Assembly: GCF_005876855.1 (NCBI RefSeq)
Contig: NZ_QLAE01000022.1
Location: forward strand, 16,141 to 80,140
Length of the DNA: 64,000 nucleotides
Source of the DNA: Stutzerimonas nosocomialis
GTDB lineage: Bacteria > Pseudomonadota > Gammaproteobacteria > Pseudomonadales > Pseudomonadaceae
Direction of reading: 5' to 3'
Shown here: in pieces, positions 26,864 to 38,303 of the stretch
Position numbering within the stretch: position 1 is the stretch's first letter
How the letters are laid out: each line of letters opens with the position of its first letter
Made by a program: the position numbers and the translations under genes
The notes under the pieces: model-generated
Database searches by the model: none
The model's input: the letters and a program-made list of their open reading frames with translations, nothing else
Told to the model about the DNA's origin: nothing

Positions 26864-28000
26864 TCACCCCTTGCCCGGCGACTGCCAGGACTTCACATAG
26901 CCGGGCACGTCCACCGCCGCGACGGCCTCGCCAATCTCCAGCGCGCGGCGGGTGTCGATCATCACCGCCACCTCGTCGGCGAAGGTCGCCGGGTCTTCCT
27001 GGCTCTTCTTCAGCGCCTTCGGGTGCGGGCCGTGGGGGAAACCGCAGGGGTGAAAGGTGACCATGCCCTTCTCGATGTTGTCCCGGCTGAAGAAGTTGCC
27101 CCGGTGATAGAACAGCACCTCGTCGTAGTCGTCGTTGTTGTGGAAGAACGGAACCTTCAGCGCGCCGGGGTCGGACTCCACCGGGCGCGGCGTGAAGGTG
27201 CAGACCACGAACCCATTGGCGACGAAGGTGGTGTGGGCCGACGGCGGCAGGTGGTAGCGATGGCTCACCAGCGGCCGGATGTCGCGCCAGTTGAGCTGCA
27301 CCACGGTGTTGTCGCCGTGCCAGCCGACCACGTCCAGCGGGTTGTACGGGTAGGTCACGGTAGTGATCCGGTTGCGCCGCTTGATGCGGATCTGCCAGGT
27401 GTTCTCGTCCTGCTGCGCGCGGAAGGCGTCGTCGAGCTTAGGATGATCGAGCACCGCCGCGTCGAAGATCGCGTGGGGGCCGAGCAGCCCCTTGTCGGGC
27501 AGCTGGTAGGCGCCGTCGCTGTTCTCGATCAAGAGCATGAACACCGGCTCGCTCGCCTCGATACGCCAGGCGGTGCCGCGCGGCACCACCAGGTAGTCAC
27601 CGTCGCGAAAGCTCAGGTGGCCGAAGTCGCAATAGAACTCGCCGGCGCCCTCGTGGATGAACAGCAGGTCGTCGCCGTCGGAGTTGCGCACCAGATGGCG
27701 CATGGCGCCGTTGGTCTTCCACAGGCGCAGCTTCAGGTCGGCGTTGTGCAGCGCCAGCGGCGCCTCGAACGGACAATCGTGCTCGCTGGGTATGCGGTTG
27801 AAGTCGAAGGCGTGCGGCCGCAGCGGGCCGTCCCAGTCGATCCAGCCGGTCGGCGGATGCTTGTGATGCAGGTGGGCCGCGGGCCCGAAGAAGCCCTCGC
27901 GGCCCATTTCACGCTCGTAGGTGCCCTGCGGAAAGTCGCAGTGCGCCTGGCGCGAACACTCACCCTCGCGGAGGGGGAAACTGATCCATTTGCGGCTCAT
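26864..28000 (-). CDS. hmgA: homogentisate 1,2-dioxygenase, short cupin form
   Basis: A 378-residue HmgA-family (COG3508) protein, clearly shorter than the ~430-440-residue HmgA common in Pseudomonas. It opens MSRKWISFPLREGECSRQAH; the frame is open to 28042 but this start has AGGAGAGCCAC just upstream. The C-terminal cupin shows YHRGNFFSRDN and HPCGFPHGPHP, which give His ligands; the glutamate ligand present in the canonical enzyme (SEF motif) is not at the equivalent place. Context (hpd upstream, FAH and maiA downstream) supports ring cleavage of homogentisate to maleylacetoacetate. Confidence 0.82.
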   Translation of the reverse strand: MSRKWISFPLREGECSRQAHCDFPQGTYEREMGREGFFGPAAHLHHKHPPTGWIDWDGPLRPHAFDFNRIPSEHDCPFEAPLALHNADLKLRLWKTNGAMRHLVRNSDGDDLLFIHEGAGEFYCDFGHLSFRDGDYLVVPRGTAWRIEASEPVFMLLIENSDGAYQLPDKGLLGPHAIFDAAVLDHPKLDDAFRAQQDENTWQIRIKRRNRITTVTYPYNPLDVVGWHGDNTVVQLNWRDIRPLVSHRYHLPPSAHTTFVANGFVVCTFTPRPVESDPGALKVPFFHNNDDYDEVLFYHRGNFFSRDNIEKGMVTFHPCGFPHGPHPKALKKSQEDPATFADEVAVMIDTRRALEIGEAVAAVDVPGYVKSWQSPGKG

Positions 28001-28041
28001 GTGGCTCTCCTCGTGATACCGCGTCATCTCGGGGCCGGTCA

Positions 28042-28074
28042 CGCGTGGATGTGCTGCGCGACATCCACCCTACG
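28042..28074. repeat. hairpin repeat unit 1 before hmgA
   Basis: CGCGTGGATGTGCTGCGCG followed by ACATCCACCCTACG, imperfect hairpin. First of three units in the hpd-hmgA gap. Confidence 0.8.
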
Positions 28075-28095
28075 TACCTCCAACCCCCGAACCTG

Positions 28096-28130
28096 CGTAG
28101 GGTGGAAGACGGCGAAGCCTCTTCCACGCG
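28096..28130. repeat. hairpin repeat unit 2 (inverted orientation)
   Basis: CGTAGGGTGGAAGACGGCG...CTCTTCCACGCG. It is oriented opposite to units 1 and 3. Confidence 0.8.
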
Positions 28131-28161
28131 TGTGTCCCCACGCGCCGTGTTGGCCGCCAAG

Positions 28162-28210
28162 CGCGTGGATGTGCTTCGCGACATCCACCCTACGTGACAT
28201 CCACCCTACG
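28162..28210. repeat. hairpin repeat unit 3 plus partial copy
   Basis: Unit 28162-28194 differs from unit 1 (28042-28074) by one base over 33. It is followed directly by a second CATCCACCCTACG end (28198-28210), as if the right arm had been duplicated. Confidence 0.8.
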
Positions 28211-28229
28211 TGACCTCGACCCTTACGGC

Positions 28230-29315
28230 TTACTCGTCCGCCTTGATCACGCCGCGGCGCACCTGGTCTTCCTCGATGGATTCGAACAGGGCCTTGAAGT
28301 TGCCCTCGCCGAAGCCCTGGTTGCCCTTGCGCTGGATGATTTCGAAGAAGATCGGGCCGATGACCGTGTTGGTGAAGATCTGCAGCAGGATGCCGTCATC
28401 GCCCGGCGCGCCATCGATCAGGAGGTTCAGCTCGCGCAGCACCTCGGTGGGCTCGCCATGGCCGGCCACGCGGGTGTCGACCTTCTCGTAGTAGGTGTCC
28501 GGGGTGCTCATGAACTCGACGCCGTTGGCGCGCAGCTGGCGCACGGTGGCGTAGATGTCGTCGGTGGCGAGGGCGATGTGCTGGATGCCCTCGCCGTGGT
28601 ATTCGCGGATGAATTCCTCGATCTGCGACTTGTCGTCCGCCGACTCGTTGATAGGGATGCGGATCTTGCCGCAGGGCGCGGTCATGGCGCGGGAGAACAG
28701 GCCGGTGAGCTTGCCCTCGATGTCGAAGTAGCGAATCTCGCGGAAGTTGGCGATGCGCTCGTAGAAGCCGGACCAGACGTCCATCTGCCCGCGGCGCACG
28801 TTGTGGGTCAGGTGGTCGATGCACAGCAGGCCCACCGCGTTGTCGTTGGGCGAGCGGCCTTCGATGTATTCGAAGTCGACGTCGTAGATGCTCTTGTCGC
28901 CGTAGCGGTCGACGAGGTACAGCAGCGAGCCGCCGATCCCTTCCACGCAAGGGATGTTCAGCTCGCCGAAGTTGGCGTGGCTGCCGACCAGTTTGGCGCC
29001 CTGGGATTCGACATAGGCGGCGGCCTGGGCGGCGTTCTTCACCCGGAAGGCCATGGCGCAGGCGCTGGGGCCGTGCTTTTCGGCGAACTCATGGACATGG
29101 CCGGTGGGGCTGCCGTTGAGCACGATGTTGATGTCGTGCTGCTGGAACAGCCAGACCTCCTTGGAGCGGTGCTTGGCCGTCTCGGTGAAGCCCATCTGCT
29201 TGAACAGCGTGCGCAGCTGCTCGATGCCCTCGGCATTGGGCGCGGTGAATTCGACGAATTCGAAGCCGTCGGTTCCGATGGGGTTGTGCTGCTCGATCTT
29301 GTTCACGGCGTTCAT
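28230..29315 (-). CDS. hpd: 4-hydroxyphenylpyruvate dioxygenase
   Basis: A 361-residue enzyme of the vicinal-oxygen-chelate fold. The Fe(II) ligands are all visible: His168 in CIDHLTHNV, His246 in GIQHIALATDD and Glu325 in FFEIIQRKGNQGFGEGNF. It converts 4-hydroxyphenylpyruvate to homogentisate. It is first in a minus-strand series hpd, hmgA, FAH, maiA. A PhhR-box-like dyad lies about 125 bp upstream at 29440. The gap to hmgA carries three hairpin repeats, so the genes may have separate promoters. Confidence 0.96.
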   Translation of the reverse strand: MNAVNKIEQHNPIGTDGFEFVEFTAPNAEGIEQLRTLFKQMGFTETAKHRSKEVWLFQQHDINIVLNGSPTGHVHEFAEKHGPSACAMAFRVKNAAQAAAYVESQGAKLVGSHANFGELNIPCVEGIGGSLLYLVDRYGDKSIYDVDFEYIEGRSPNDNAVGLLCIDHLTHNVRRGQMDVWSGFYERIANFREIRYFDIEGKLTGLFSRAMTAPCGKIRIPINESADDKSQIEEFIREYHGEGIQHIALATDDIYATVRQLRANGVEFMSTPDTYYEKVDTRVAGHGEPTEVLRELNLLIDGAPGDDGILLQIFTNTVIGPIFFEIIQRKGNQGFGEGNFKALFESIEEDQVRRGVIKADE

Positions 29316-29439
29316 CGCGCGCTCCTCTTGTCATTGTTCTGGGCCGCCGGCGCGGCGGGGATACGTTCATCTGAGCCCAGCGGCACACGCGCCACAAGCG
29401 GGCCGGGGGCGCCATTGGCAGCCCTGCCGCGCCCTGGCC

Positions 29440-29457
29440 TGTACAGTTTTCATGACA
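29440..29457. promoter_or_regulatory. PhhR-box-like dyad TGTACA-N6-ATGACA before hpd
   Basis: The arms match TGTAAA-N6-TTTACA at 9 of 12 positions. It lies 125 bp upstream of the hpd start, a plausible place for a PhhR site controlling 4-hydroxyphenylpyruvate breakdown. Confidence 0.4.
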
Positions 29458-29566
29458 GCCTTGCGAGGTACCGATGACGGCACCATCCTGCCCGGCCGCG
29501 TGTAACGAAAAACTGACAGCGGGGTGCGGCATCCCGCCACGCCTGATCGCCAGGCGCACCGCCCAA

Positions 29567-29598
29567 CGTAGGGTGGATGTCGCGCAGCACATCCACCG
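29567..29598. repeat. hairpin repeat CGTAGGGTGGATGT...ACATCCACCG
   Basis: A single unit of the window-wide family, 42 bp beyond the stop codon of the Leu/Phe dehydrogenase gene. Confidence 0.75.
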
Positions 29599-29639
29599 AT
29601 ACCCCATCCGAATCCACCCCGATACCGCCCGCCAGCCCC

Positions 29640-30689
<1,050 letters not shown>

Positions 30690-30803
30690 GATGGTTCCTC
30701 TTGTTCTTGTTCGTGTGCTCTTGTTCGTGAGCCATGCCCTGGGGCCAAGGCGCGACGGGCGCGCGGGCACGCCGCGACAGGGTCGCAGCGCACCCGTTCG
30801 GAC

Positions 30804-33800
30804 TCAGGCCGCCGGCTGGAACAACCGGACCGGCTGGACCTCGTCGCCCCGCTCGAGCTGCTCCATGAGCACCTCTCGCTGCTGACGCACCTTGGCCACC
30901 GCGCGCTCCTTGACCGGGCCGTAACCGCGGATCTGCTCGGGCAGCGCGGCGATGGCCACGGCGGTGCGGTAGTTGTCCGGGCGCAGCTGGCCCAGCAGGT
31001 GCTCGACGGTGTTCCGGTAGTCGGCGATGAGCTCGCGTTCGAGCCTGCGGTCGTGCCCGTAGCCGAACGGATCGAGCGGCGTGCCCCGCAGGAAGCGCAA
31101 ACCGGCGAGCACGCCGAAGGCCTTGAGCATCCAGGGACCGAAGGTGCGCTTGCGCGGCTCGCCGGTGACCGGGTCGGGCTTGCTCAGCCAGGACGGGGCG
31201 AGGTGGAATTGCAGCCGGTAGTCGCCGTCGAACTGCGCCTGGAGCTGACGCACGAAGTTGCCGTCGCTGTACAGACGGGCCACTTCGTATTCGTCCTTGT
31301 AGGCGAGCAGCTTGAAGTAGCTGTGGGCGACCGCGTGGGTCAGGGCCTTGTGCGGATCGCTGTCAACTGCCCGCACACGCTCGACCAGATCGCGATAGCC
31401 CCGGGCATAGCGAGCGTTCTGGTAACGGGTGAGGAACTCGGCGCGGTAGTCGATGACCTGGGCGAGGGTTTCGCAGCGCGGCTCGGCCAGCACGTTCGGC
31501 GCGGCGACCTTCTCCACCGCCTGCTGGTCATGGGCGGCGCGGCGGCCCCAGAGAAAGGCCTGCTTGTTCAACTCCACGGCCACGCCGTTGAGTTCGATGG
31601 CCTTTTCCAGCGCCTGGGCGGTGACGGGCACCAGCCCTTTCTGGTAGGCGAAGCCGAGCATGAACAGGTTGGTGGCGATGCTATCGCCGAGCAGCCGGGT
31701 GGCCAGGCGGGTGCCGTCGATGAAATGGATCTTCTGCTGGCCGACCGCCCGGATCAGCGCCTCGCGCATGGCCGCGCCCGGGACATGGGCATCGGGATTG
31801 CGGGTGAACTCGGCGGTCGCCGATTCGTGGCTGTTGACCACCGCGTGACTGATCTGCTCGTTGAGCTTGGCCAGCGCCTCCTCCCCGGCCGCCACCACCA
31901 GGTCGCAGCCGAGCAGCAGGTCGGCCTCGCCGGCGGCGATACGCACGGCATAGATGTCGTCCTGCCGGGTGGCGATACGGATGTGGGTGTTCACCGGGCC
32001 GAATTTCTGCGCCAGGCCCGCCTGGTCCAGCACCGTGCAGCCCTTGCCTTCGATATGCGCCGCCATGCCCAGGAGCGCGCCGACGGTGGTCACGCCGCTG
32101 CCGCCGACACCGGGCAGCAGGATGTTCCAGGGCCGCTCGAGGCTCGGCAGGCGGGGTTCGGGCAAGGCCACGAACAGCGCCTTGGCGCCCACCGCCTCGG
32201 GCTTGCGCAGGCCGCCGCCGTGCACGGTGACGAAACTCGGACAGAAGCCCTCGACGCAGGAGAAATCCTTGTTGCAGGCGTTCTGGTCGATCTCGCGCTT
32301 GCGGCCGAACTCGGTTTCCAGCGGCAGCACCGACAGGCAGTTGGATTTGACGCTGCAGTCCCCGCAGCCCTCGCACACGGCCGGGTTGATGAAGGCGCGC
32401 TTGGCCGGATCGGCCAGCTTGCCGCGCTTGCGCCGGCGACGCTTCTCGGTGGCGCAGGTCTGGTCGTAGATGATCACCGAGACGCCCTTGAACTCGCGCA
32501 GCTCACGCTGCACCGCATCGAGTTCGCGGCGGTGGTGGAAGGTCACGATCGGCGCGAAGGTCTCGCGGGTCGGGTACTTGTCCGGGTCGTCGCTGACCAG
32601 CGCGATGCGCTTCACGCCCTCGGAGAAGACCTGCTGGCTGAGCTGGTCGACGCGCAGCTCGCCGTCGATCGGCTGGCCGCCGGTCATGGCCACCGCGTCG
32701 TTGTAGAGAATCTTGTAGGTGATGTTGACGCCCGCCGCGACCGCGGCACGCAGCGCCAGCTGGCCGGAGTGGAAGTAGGTGCCGTCGCCCAGGTTCTGGA
32801 ACACGTGGGGCGTTTCGGTGAAAGGCGCCTGGCCGATCCAGGTCGCGCCCTCGCCGCCCATCTGGGTGAAGGTCTCGGTGCTGCGGTCCATCCACTGGGT
32901 CATGTAGTGGCAGCCGATGCCGCCCATCGCGCGGCTGCCCTCGGGCACCTTGGTCGAGCTGTTGTGCGGGCAGCCGGAACAGAAGTGCGGGGTGCGCACG
33001 GTGTCGTAGCCGCGCTCGGCCAGCGCCTTTTCCTTGGCCGCGAGGAAGGCCAGGCGGGCCTGGATGCTCTCGCTGGTGTAGATCGGCGCGAGGCGTTTGG
33101 CGATCACCCGGGCGATCATCGCCGGGGTCAGCTCCGAGAGGTTCGGCAGCAGCGAGGCGCCCGCCTCGTCGAACTCACCGACCACCCGTGGACGCTTGCC
33201 CACCGGCCAGTTGTAGAGCTGCCCGGTGACCTGATCCTCGATGATGCTGCGCTTTTCCTCGACCACCAGGATCTCGTCCAGTCCCTCGGCGAACTCATGC
33301 ACCGAGACCGGTTCGAGCGGCCAGCTCATGCCCACCTTGAGCACCCGCAGGCCGATCCGGGCGCAGAGTTCGTCGTCCAGCCCGAGGTCATCCAGCGCCT
33401 GGCGCACATCCAGGTAGGACTTGCCGGTGGTGATGATGCCCAGGCGCGGGTTGGGCGAGTCGAGCATCACGCGGTTGAGGTTGTTGGCGCGGGCGAAGGC
33501 CCGCGCGGCGTAGATCTTGTAGACGTTGAGGCGTTTTTCCTGCTGCAGCGGCGGGTCGGGCCAGCGGATGTGCACGCCGTCTTCGGGCAGCTCGAAATCG
33601 GTGGGCAGGGTGATCCGGACCCGCAGCGGATCGACGTCCACCACGGCCGAGGAGTCGACGTTCTCGGCGATGGTCTTGAGCGCCACCCAGCAGCCGCTGT
33701 AGCGCGACAGCTCCCAGCCGATGATGCCGTAGTCGATGATCTCCTGGACGTTGGCCGGGTTGAGCACCGGGATCGAGGCGGCGATGAAGGCGTGCTCGCT

Positions 33801-34274
33801 CTGGTGGGCGATGGTCGAGGACTTGCAGCCGTGGTCGTCGCCGGCCAGCAGCAGCACGCCGCCGTGGCGCGAGACGCCGGCCGAGTTGCCGTGCTTGAAC
33901 ACGTCGCCGCAGCGATCGACCCCCGGCCCCTTGCCGTACCACATGGCGAACACGCCGTCGTACTTGGCGCCTGGAAACAGGTTGGTCTGCTGGCTGCCCC
34001 ATACCGCCGTGGCCCCGAGTTCTTCGTTGACGCCCGGCTGGAAGTGGATGTGGTGTTCCTTGAGGAAGTCCCGCGCTTCCCACAGGCTCTTGTCGAGCCC
34101 ACCCAAGGGCGAGCCGCGATAACCGGAAATGAAACAGGCGGTGTTCAGGCCATGGGCCGTGTCGCGCTGTTTCTGCAGCATCGGCAGGCGGGTCAGCGCC
34201 TGGGTGCCGGTGAGGTAGAGATGACCGGTCGCGAGCCGGTACTTGTCGTCCAGGCTGATCTCGGCAAGGGTCAT
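30804..34274 (-). CDS. indolepyruvate ferredoxin oxidoreductase family protein (fused subunits)
   Basis: A 1156-residue single-chain 2-oxoacid:acceptor oxidoreductase. The N-terminal half contains ThDP-enzyme domains (YRGSPLGGLDKSLWEARDFL; FCSGCPHNSSTKVPEGSRAM), then a ferredoxin-like cysteine cluster CEGCGDCSVKSNC, and the C-terminal gamma-type domain ILLPGVGGSGVTTVGALLGM. It oxidatively decarboxylates aryl- or branched-chain 2-oxo acids to acyl-CoA. It is followed by the Leu/Phe dehydrogenase gene and is divergent from an Lrp regulator, with a perfect 7-7-7 palindrome in between. The substrate is inferred only from these neighbours. Confidence 0.9.
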   Translation of the reverse strand: MTLAEISLDDKYRLATGHLYLTGTQALTRLPMLQKQRDTAHGLNTACFISGYRGSPLGGLDKSLWEARDFLKEHHIHFQPGVNEELGATAVWGSQQTNLFPGAKYDGVFAMWYGKGPGVDRCGDVFKHGNSAGVSRHGGVLLLAGDDHGCKSSTIAHQSEHAFIAASIPVLNPANVQEIIDYGIIGWELSRYSGCWVALKTIAENVDSSAVVDVDPLRVRITLPTDFELPEDGVHIRWPDPPLQQEKRLNVYKIYAARAFARANNLNRVMLDSPNPRLGIITTGKSYLDVRQALDDLGLDDELCARIGLRVLKVGMSWPLEPVSVHEFAEGLDEILVVEEKRSIIEDQVTGQLYNWPVGKRPRVVGEFDEAGASLLPNLSELTPAMIARVIAKRLAPIYTSESIQARLAFLAAKEKALAERGYDTVRTPHFCSGCPHNSSTKVPEGSRAMGGIGCHYMTQWMDRSTETFTQMGGEGATWIGQAPFTETPHVFQNLGDGTYFHSGQLALRAAVAAGVNITYKILYNDAVAMTGGQPIDGELRVDQLSQQVFSEGVKRIALVSDDPDKYPTRETFAPIVTFHHRRELDAVQRELREFKGVSVIIYDQTCATEKRRRRKRGKLADPAKRAFINPAVCEGCGDCSVKSNCLSVLPLETEFGRKREIDQNACNKDFSCVEGFCPSFVTVHGGGLRKPEAVGAKALFVALPEPRLPSLERPWNILLPGVGGSGVTTVGALLGMAAHIEGKGCTVLDQAGLAQKFGPVNTHIRIATRQDDIYAVRIAAGEADLLLGCDLVVAAGEEALAKLNEQISHAVVNSHESATAEFTRNPDAHVPGAAMREALIRAVGQQKIHFIDGTRLATRLLGDSIATNLFMLGFAYQKGLVPVTAQALEKAIELNGVAVELNKQAFLWGRRAAHDQQAVEKVAAPNVLAEPRCETLAQVIDYRAEFLTRYQNARYARGYRDLVERVRAVDSDPHKALTHAVAHSYFKLLAYKDEYEVARLYSDGNFVRQLQAQFDGDYRLQFHLAPSWLSKPDPVTGEPRKRTFGPWMLKAFGVLAGLRFLRGTPLDPFGYGHDRRLERELIADYRNTVEHLLGQLRPDNYRTAVAIAALPEQIRGYGPVKERAVAKVRQQREVLMEQLERGDEVQPVRLFQPAA

Positions 34275-34402
34275 GGGGCGCTCCTGTTTGTTGTTATCGG
34301 AGTCGGGGCGGCCCGGTCGGCCACCCGCCTTTGCGCCGGCGGAGGATCACCTCGCGCGACGTGCACTGATCTCAAGCATGGCCGTGACGGCGAGCGATTT
34401 TC

Positions 34403-34423
34403 TTTCTACTTTTGCTGTAGAAA
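34403..34423. promoter_or_regulatory. perfect palindrome TTTCTAC-N7-GTAGAAA, candidate Lrp-family operator
   Basis: This 21-bp perfect dyad lies in the 200-bp divergent gap between the oxidoreductase gene and the Lrp gene, 52 bp before the lrp start. The size and form fit Lrp/AsnC-family sites (about 15-21 bp dyads). Control of both directions is inferred. Confidence 0.6.
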
Positions 34424-34474
34424 CGTAAAGACGCGCATGAACAATTCACCAACAACAATAAAACGGAATCAAAC

Positions 34475-34942
34475 ATGCAAACGCCGCTGAGCAGCCTCGA
34501 TCGCAAGATCCTCATGCTGCTGCAACACAACGCCGACCTTTCCGCCGCCGAGATCGCCGAAAAGGTCGAGCTGTCCCAGTCGCCCTGCTGGCGCCGCATC
34601 CACCGCATGCAGGAGGACGGGCTGATCGAACGCAAGGTCGCCCTGCTCAACCCCAAGCGCCTGGGCCTGACGATGACCGTGTTCGTCGACATCAAGCTCT
34701 CGGCCCATGGCCGCAACAACCTGGCCGAGTTCGAGGCGGCCATCGTCGGCTACCCCGAAGTGCTCGAATGCCACACCATGGCCGGCGCCTCGGACTATCT
34801 GCTCAAGGTGGTGGCCCGCGACATCGACAGCTACGAGCGCTTCCTGCGCGATCACCTGCTGCAGCGCCCCCATGTCCAGGAAGCCCACTCCCACATCGCC
34901 ATGAGCGAGGTCAAGCGCACCACCGAATTGCCGCTGGACTGA
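34475..34942 (+). CDS. Lrp/AsnC family transcriptional regulator
   Basis: A 155-residue protein with the N-terminal helix-turn-helix (LDRKILMLLQHNADLSAAEI, then VELSQSPCWRRIHRMQEDGL) and the C-terminal RAM/ligand domain (VLECHTMAGASDYLLKVVAR). Lrp-type regulators sense amino acids. It is divergent from the oxidoreductase/dehydrogenase pair and followed by liuR in the same direction. It probably controls the divergent pair through the palindrome at 34403, with leucine or an aromatic amino acid as possible effector. Confidence 0.92.
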   Translation: MQTPLSSLDRKILMLLQHNADLSAAEIAEKVELSQSPCWRRIHRMQEDGLIERKVALLNPKRLGLTMTVFVDIKLSAHGRNNLAEFEAAIVGYPEVLECHTMAGASDYLLKVVARDIDSYERFLRDHLLQRPHVQEAHSHIAMSEVKRTTELPLD

Positions 34943-34957
34943 CGACCGCTCCGGCGG

Positions 34958-34994
34958 TTGACAGCCTTCCGGCGGCAGGCTTACGTTAACGTAA
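34958..34994 (+). promoter_or_regulatory. liuR promoter with TTACGTTAACGTAA operator
   Basis: A perfect 14-bp palindrome TTACGTTAACGTAA (34981-34994) lies 23 bp before the liuR start. A consensus -35 TTGACA is at 34958-34963, exactly 17 bp before the palindrome, whose first bases TTACGT would be the -10 region. MerR-type regulators bind such dyads in the promoter; LiuR sites described for proteobacteria have a similar ACGTNNACGT core as I recall. Confidence 0.65.
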
Positions 34995-35017
34995 AGGTAA
35001 AGCACGACGGAGCCGAC

Positions 35018-35401
35018 ATGGCGCTGAGCTACAGCATTTCCGACCTCGCCCGCGAGCTCGACATCACCCCGCGCACCATCCGTTTCTACGAGGAACAGGG
35101 GATGCTGAGCCCCGAACGGCGCGGCCAGGAACGCATCTACTCGGCGCGGGACCGGGTCACGCTCAAGCTGATCCTGCGCGGCAAGCGCATCGGCTTCTCG
35201 CTCGCCGAATGCAAGGAGCTGATCGAGCTGTACGACCCGGAGAGCGGCAACCGCCGCCAGCTCGAAACCTTCCTGCAGAAGATCGGCGAACGCCGGGCAC
35301 AGCTCGAACAGCAGCTGCTCGACATCCGCCAGATGCAGCTGGAACTGGATACCGCCGAGGAGCGCTGTCGCGCCGCCATGGCACGGACCGAGACCTGTTG
35401 A
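35018..35401 (+). CDS. liuR: MerR family regulator of the leucine/isovalerate operon
   Basis: The protein has 127 residues from the ATG at 35018; the open frame upstream includes the operator and is not used. The MerR helix-turn-helix is at the N-terminus ([20 protein letters not shown] and [13 protein letters not shown]), followed by a coiled-coil dimerisation helix ending in a short tail with two cysteines. It heads the liu genes in the same direction. LiuR senses intermediates of leucine degradation in related bacteria and represses the operon. Confidence 0.93.
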   Translation: MALSYSISDLARELDITPRTIRFYEEQGMLSPERRGQERIYSARDRVTLKLILRGKRIGFSLAECKELIELYDPESGNRRQLETFLQKIGERRAQLEQQLLDIRQMQLELDTAEERCRAAMARTETC

Positions 35402-35456
35402 CGCGAGATCCGAGCCGCCAAGCCATCACCTGAACAAGAACAATCAAAGGTGCCCC

Positions 35457-36620
35457 ATGAGCTATCCCAGCCTCAACTTCGCCCTCGGCGAAACCCTGGA
35501 CATGCTGCGCGAACAGACCCGTGCCTTCGTCGCCAGCGAGATCGCGCCCCGCGCCGCCGCCCTGGACCGCGACAACGCGTTCCCCATGGACCTGTGGCGC
35601 AAGTTCGGCGACATGGGCCTGCTCGGCATCACCGTCGATGAATCCTACGGCGGCGCCGGCCTCGGGTATCTCGCCCATGTGATCGCCATGGAGGAAATCA
35701 GCCGCGGCTCGGCCTCGGTGGCCCTCTCCTACGGCGCCCACTCGAACCTCTGCGTCAACCAGATCCACCGCAACGGCACCGCCGAGCAGAAGGCGCGCTA
35801 CCTGCCCAGACTGGTCTCCGGCGAGCACGTCGGCGCGCTGGCGATGAGCGAGCCGAACGCGGGCTCCGACGTGGTCTCGATGAAACTGCGCGCCGACAAG
35901 CGCGGCGACCGCTACGTGCTCAACGGCAGCAAGACCTGGATCACCAACGGGCCGGACGCCAACACCTACGTGATCTACGCCAAGACCGACCTGGACAGGG
36001 GCGCGCATGGCATCACCGCCTTCATCGTCGAGCGCGACTGGGCCGGGTTCAGCCGCGGCAACAAGTTCGACAAGCTCGGCATGCGCGGCTCCAACACCTG
36101 CGAGCTGTTCTTCGACGACGTCGAGGTGCCCGAGGAAAACGTGCTCGGCGCGGTCAACGGCGGCGTCAGGGTGCTGATGAGTGGCCTGGATTACGAACGC
36201 GTGGTGCTCGCCGGCGGCCCGGTGGGAATCATGCAGGCGTGCCTGGACGTGGTGGTGCCCTACATCCACGACCGCAAGCAGTTCGGCCAGAGCATCGGCG
36301 AGTTCCAGCTGATCCAGGGCAAGGTCGCCGACATGTACACCCAGCTCGCCGCCAGCCGCGCGTACCTCTACGCCGTCGCCCAGGCCTGCGACCGCGGCGA
36401 GACCACCCGCAAGGACGCCGCCGGGGTGATCCTCTACAGCGCCGAACGCGCGACGCAGATGGCGCTGGAGGCCATCCAGATCCTGGGCGGCAACGGCTAC
36501 ATCAACGAATTCCCCACCGGCCGCCTGCTGCGCGACGCCAAGCTCTACGAGATCGGCGCGGGCACCAGCGAGATCAGGCGGATGCTGATCGGGCGCGAGT
36601 TGTTCAACGAGACCAAATGA
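35457..36620 (+). CDS. liuA: isovaleryl-CoA dehydrogenase
   Basis: An acyl-CoA dehydrogenase of 387 residues. FAD/substrate segments are [20 protein letters not shown] and the C-terminal [20 protein letters not shown]. The catalytic glutamate of isovaleryl-CoA dehydrogenases lies in [13 protein letters not shown]. It oxidises isovaleryl-CoA to 3-methylcrotonyl-CoA and passes electrons to ETF. First enzyme gene after liuR; a hairpin repeat separates it from liuB. Confidence 0.95.
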   Translation: MSYPSLNFALGETLDMLREQTRAFVASEIAPRAAALDRDNAFPMDLWRKFGDMGLLGITVDESYGGAGLGYLAHVIAMEEISRGSASVALSYGAHSNLCVNQIHRNGTAEQKARYLPRLVSGEHVGALAMSEPNAGSDVVSMKLRADKRGDRYVLNGSKTWITNGPDANTYVIYAKTDLDRGAHGITAFIVERDWAGFSRGNKFDKLGMRGSNTCELFFDDVEVPEENVLGAVNGGVRVLMSGLDYERVVLAGGPVGIMQACLDVVVPYIHDRKQFGQSIGEFQLIQGKVADMYTQLAASRAYLYAVAQACDRGETTRKDAAGVILYSAERATQMALEAIQILGGNGYINEFPTGRLLRDAKLYEIGAGTSEIRRMLIGRELFNETK

Positions 36621-36626
36621 CTCACC

Positions 36627-36661
36627 GGTGGAAAACCGCTTCGCGGGTTTTCCACCCTACG
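36627..36661. repeat. hairpin repeat in the liuA-liuB gap
   Basis: GGTGGAAAACCGCTTCGCG with right arm GGTTTTCCACCCTACG, close to the second unit at 18327. It sits seven bases after the liuA stop codon, 10 bp before liuB, inside the operon and just upstream of the liuB start. Confidence 0.75.
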
Positions 36662-36670
36662 GGAGCCCAC

Positions 36671-38278
<1,608 letters not shown>

Positions 38279-38303
38279 CGCCCGCCGCCCGAAGGAATCC
38301 CCC

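Larger units (their letters stand above)
29316..29639. other. intergenic region hpd / Leu-Phe dehydrogenase gene
   Basis: This 324-bp gap has no gene that I can support. It holds the PhhR-box-like dyad at 29440 and a hairpin repeat at 29567. Confidence 0.6.
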
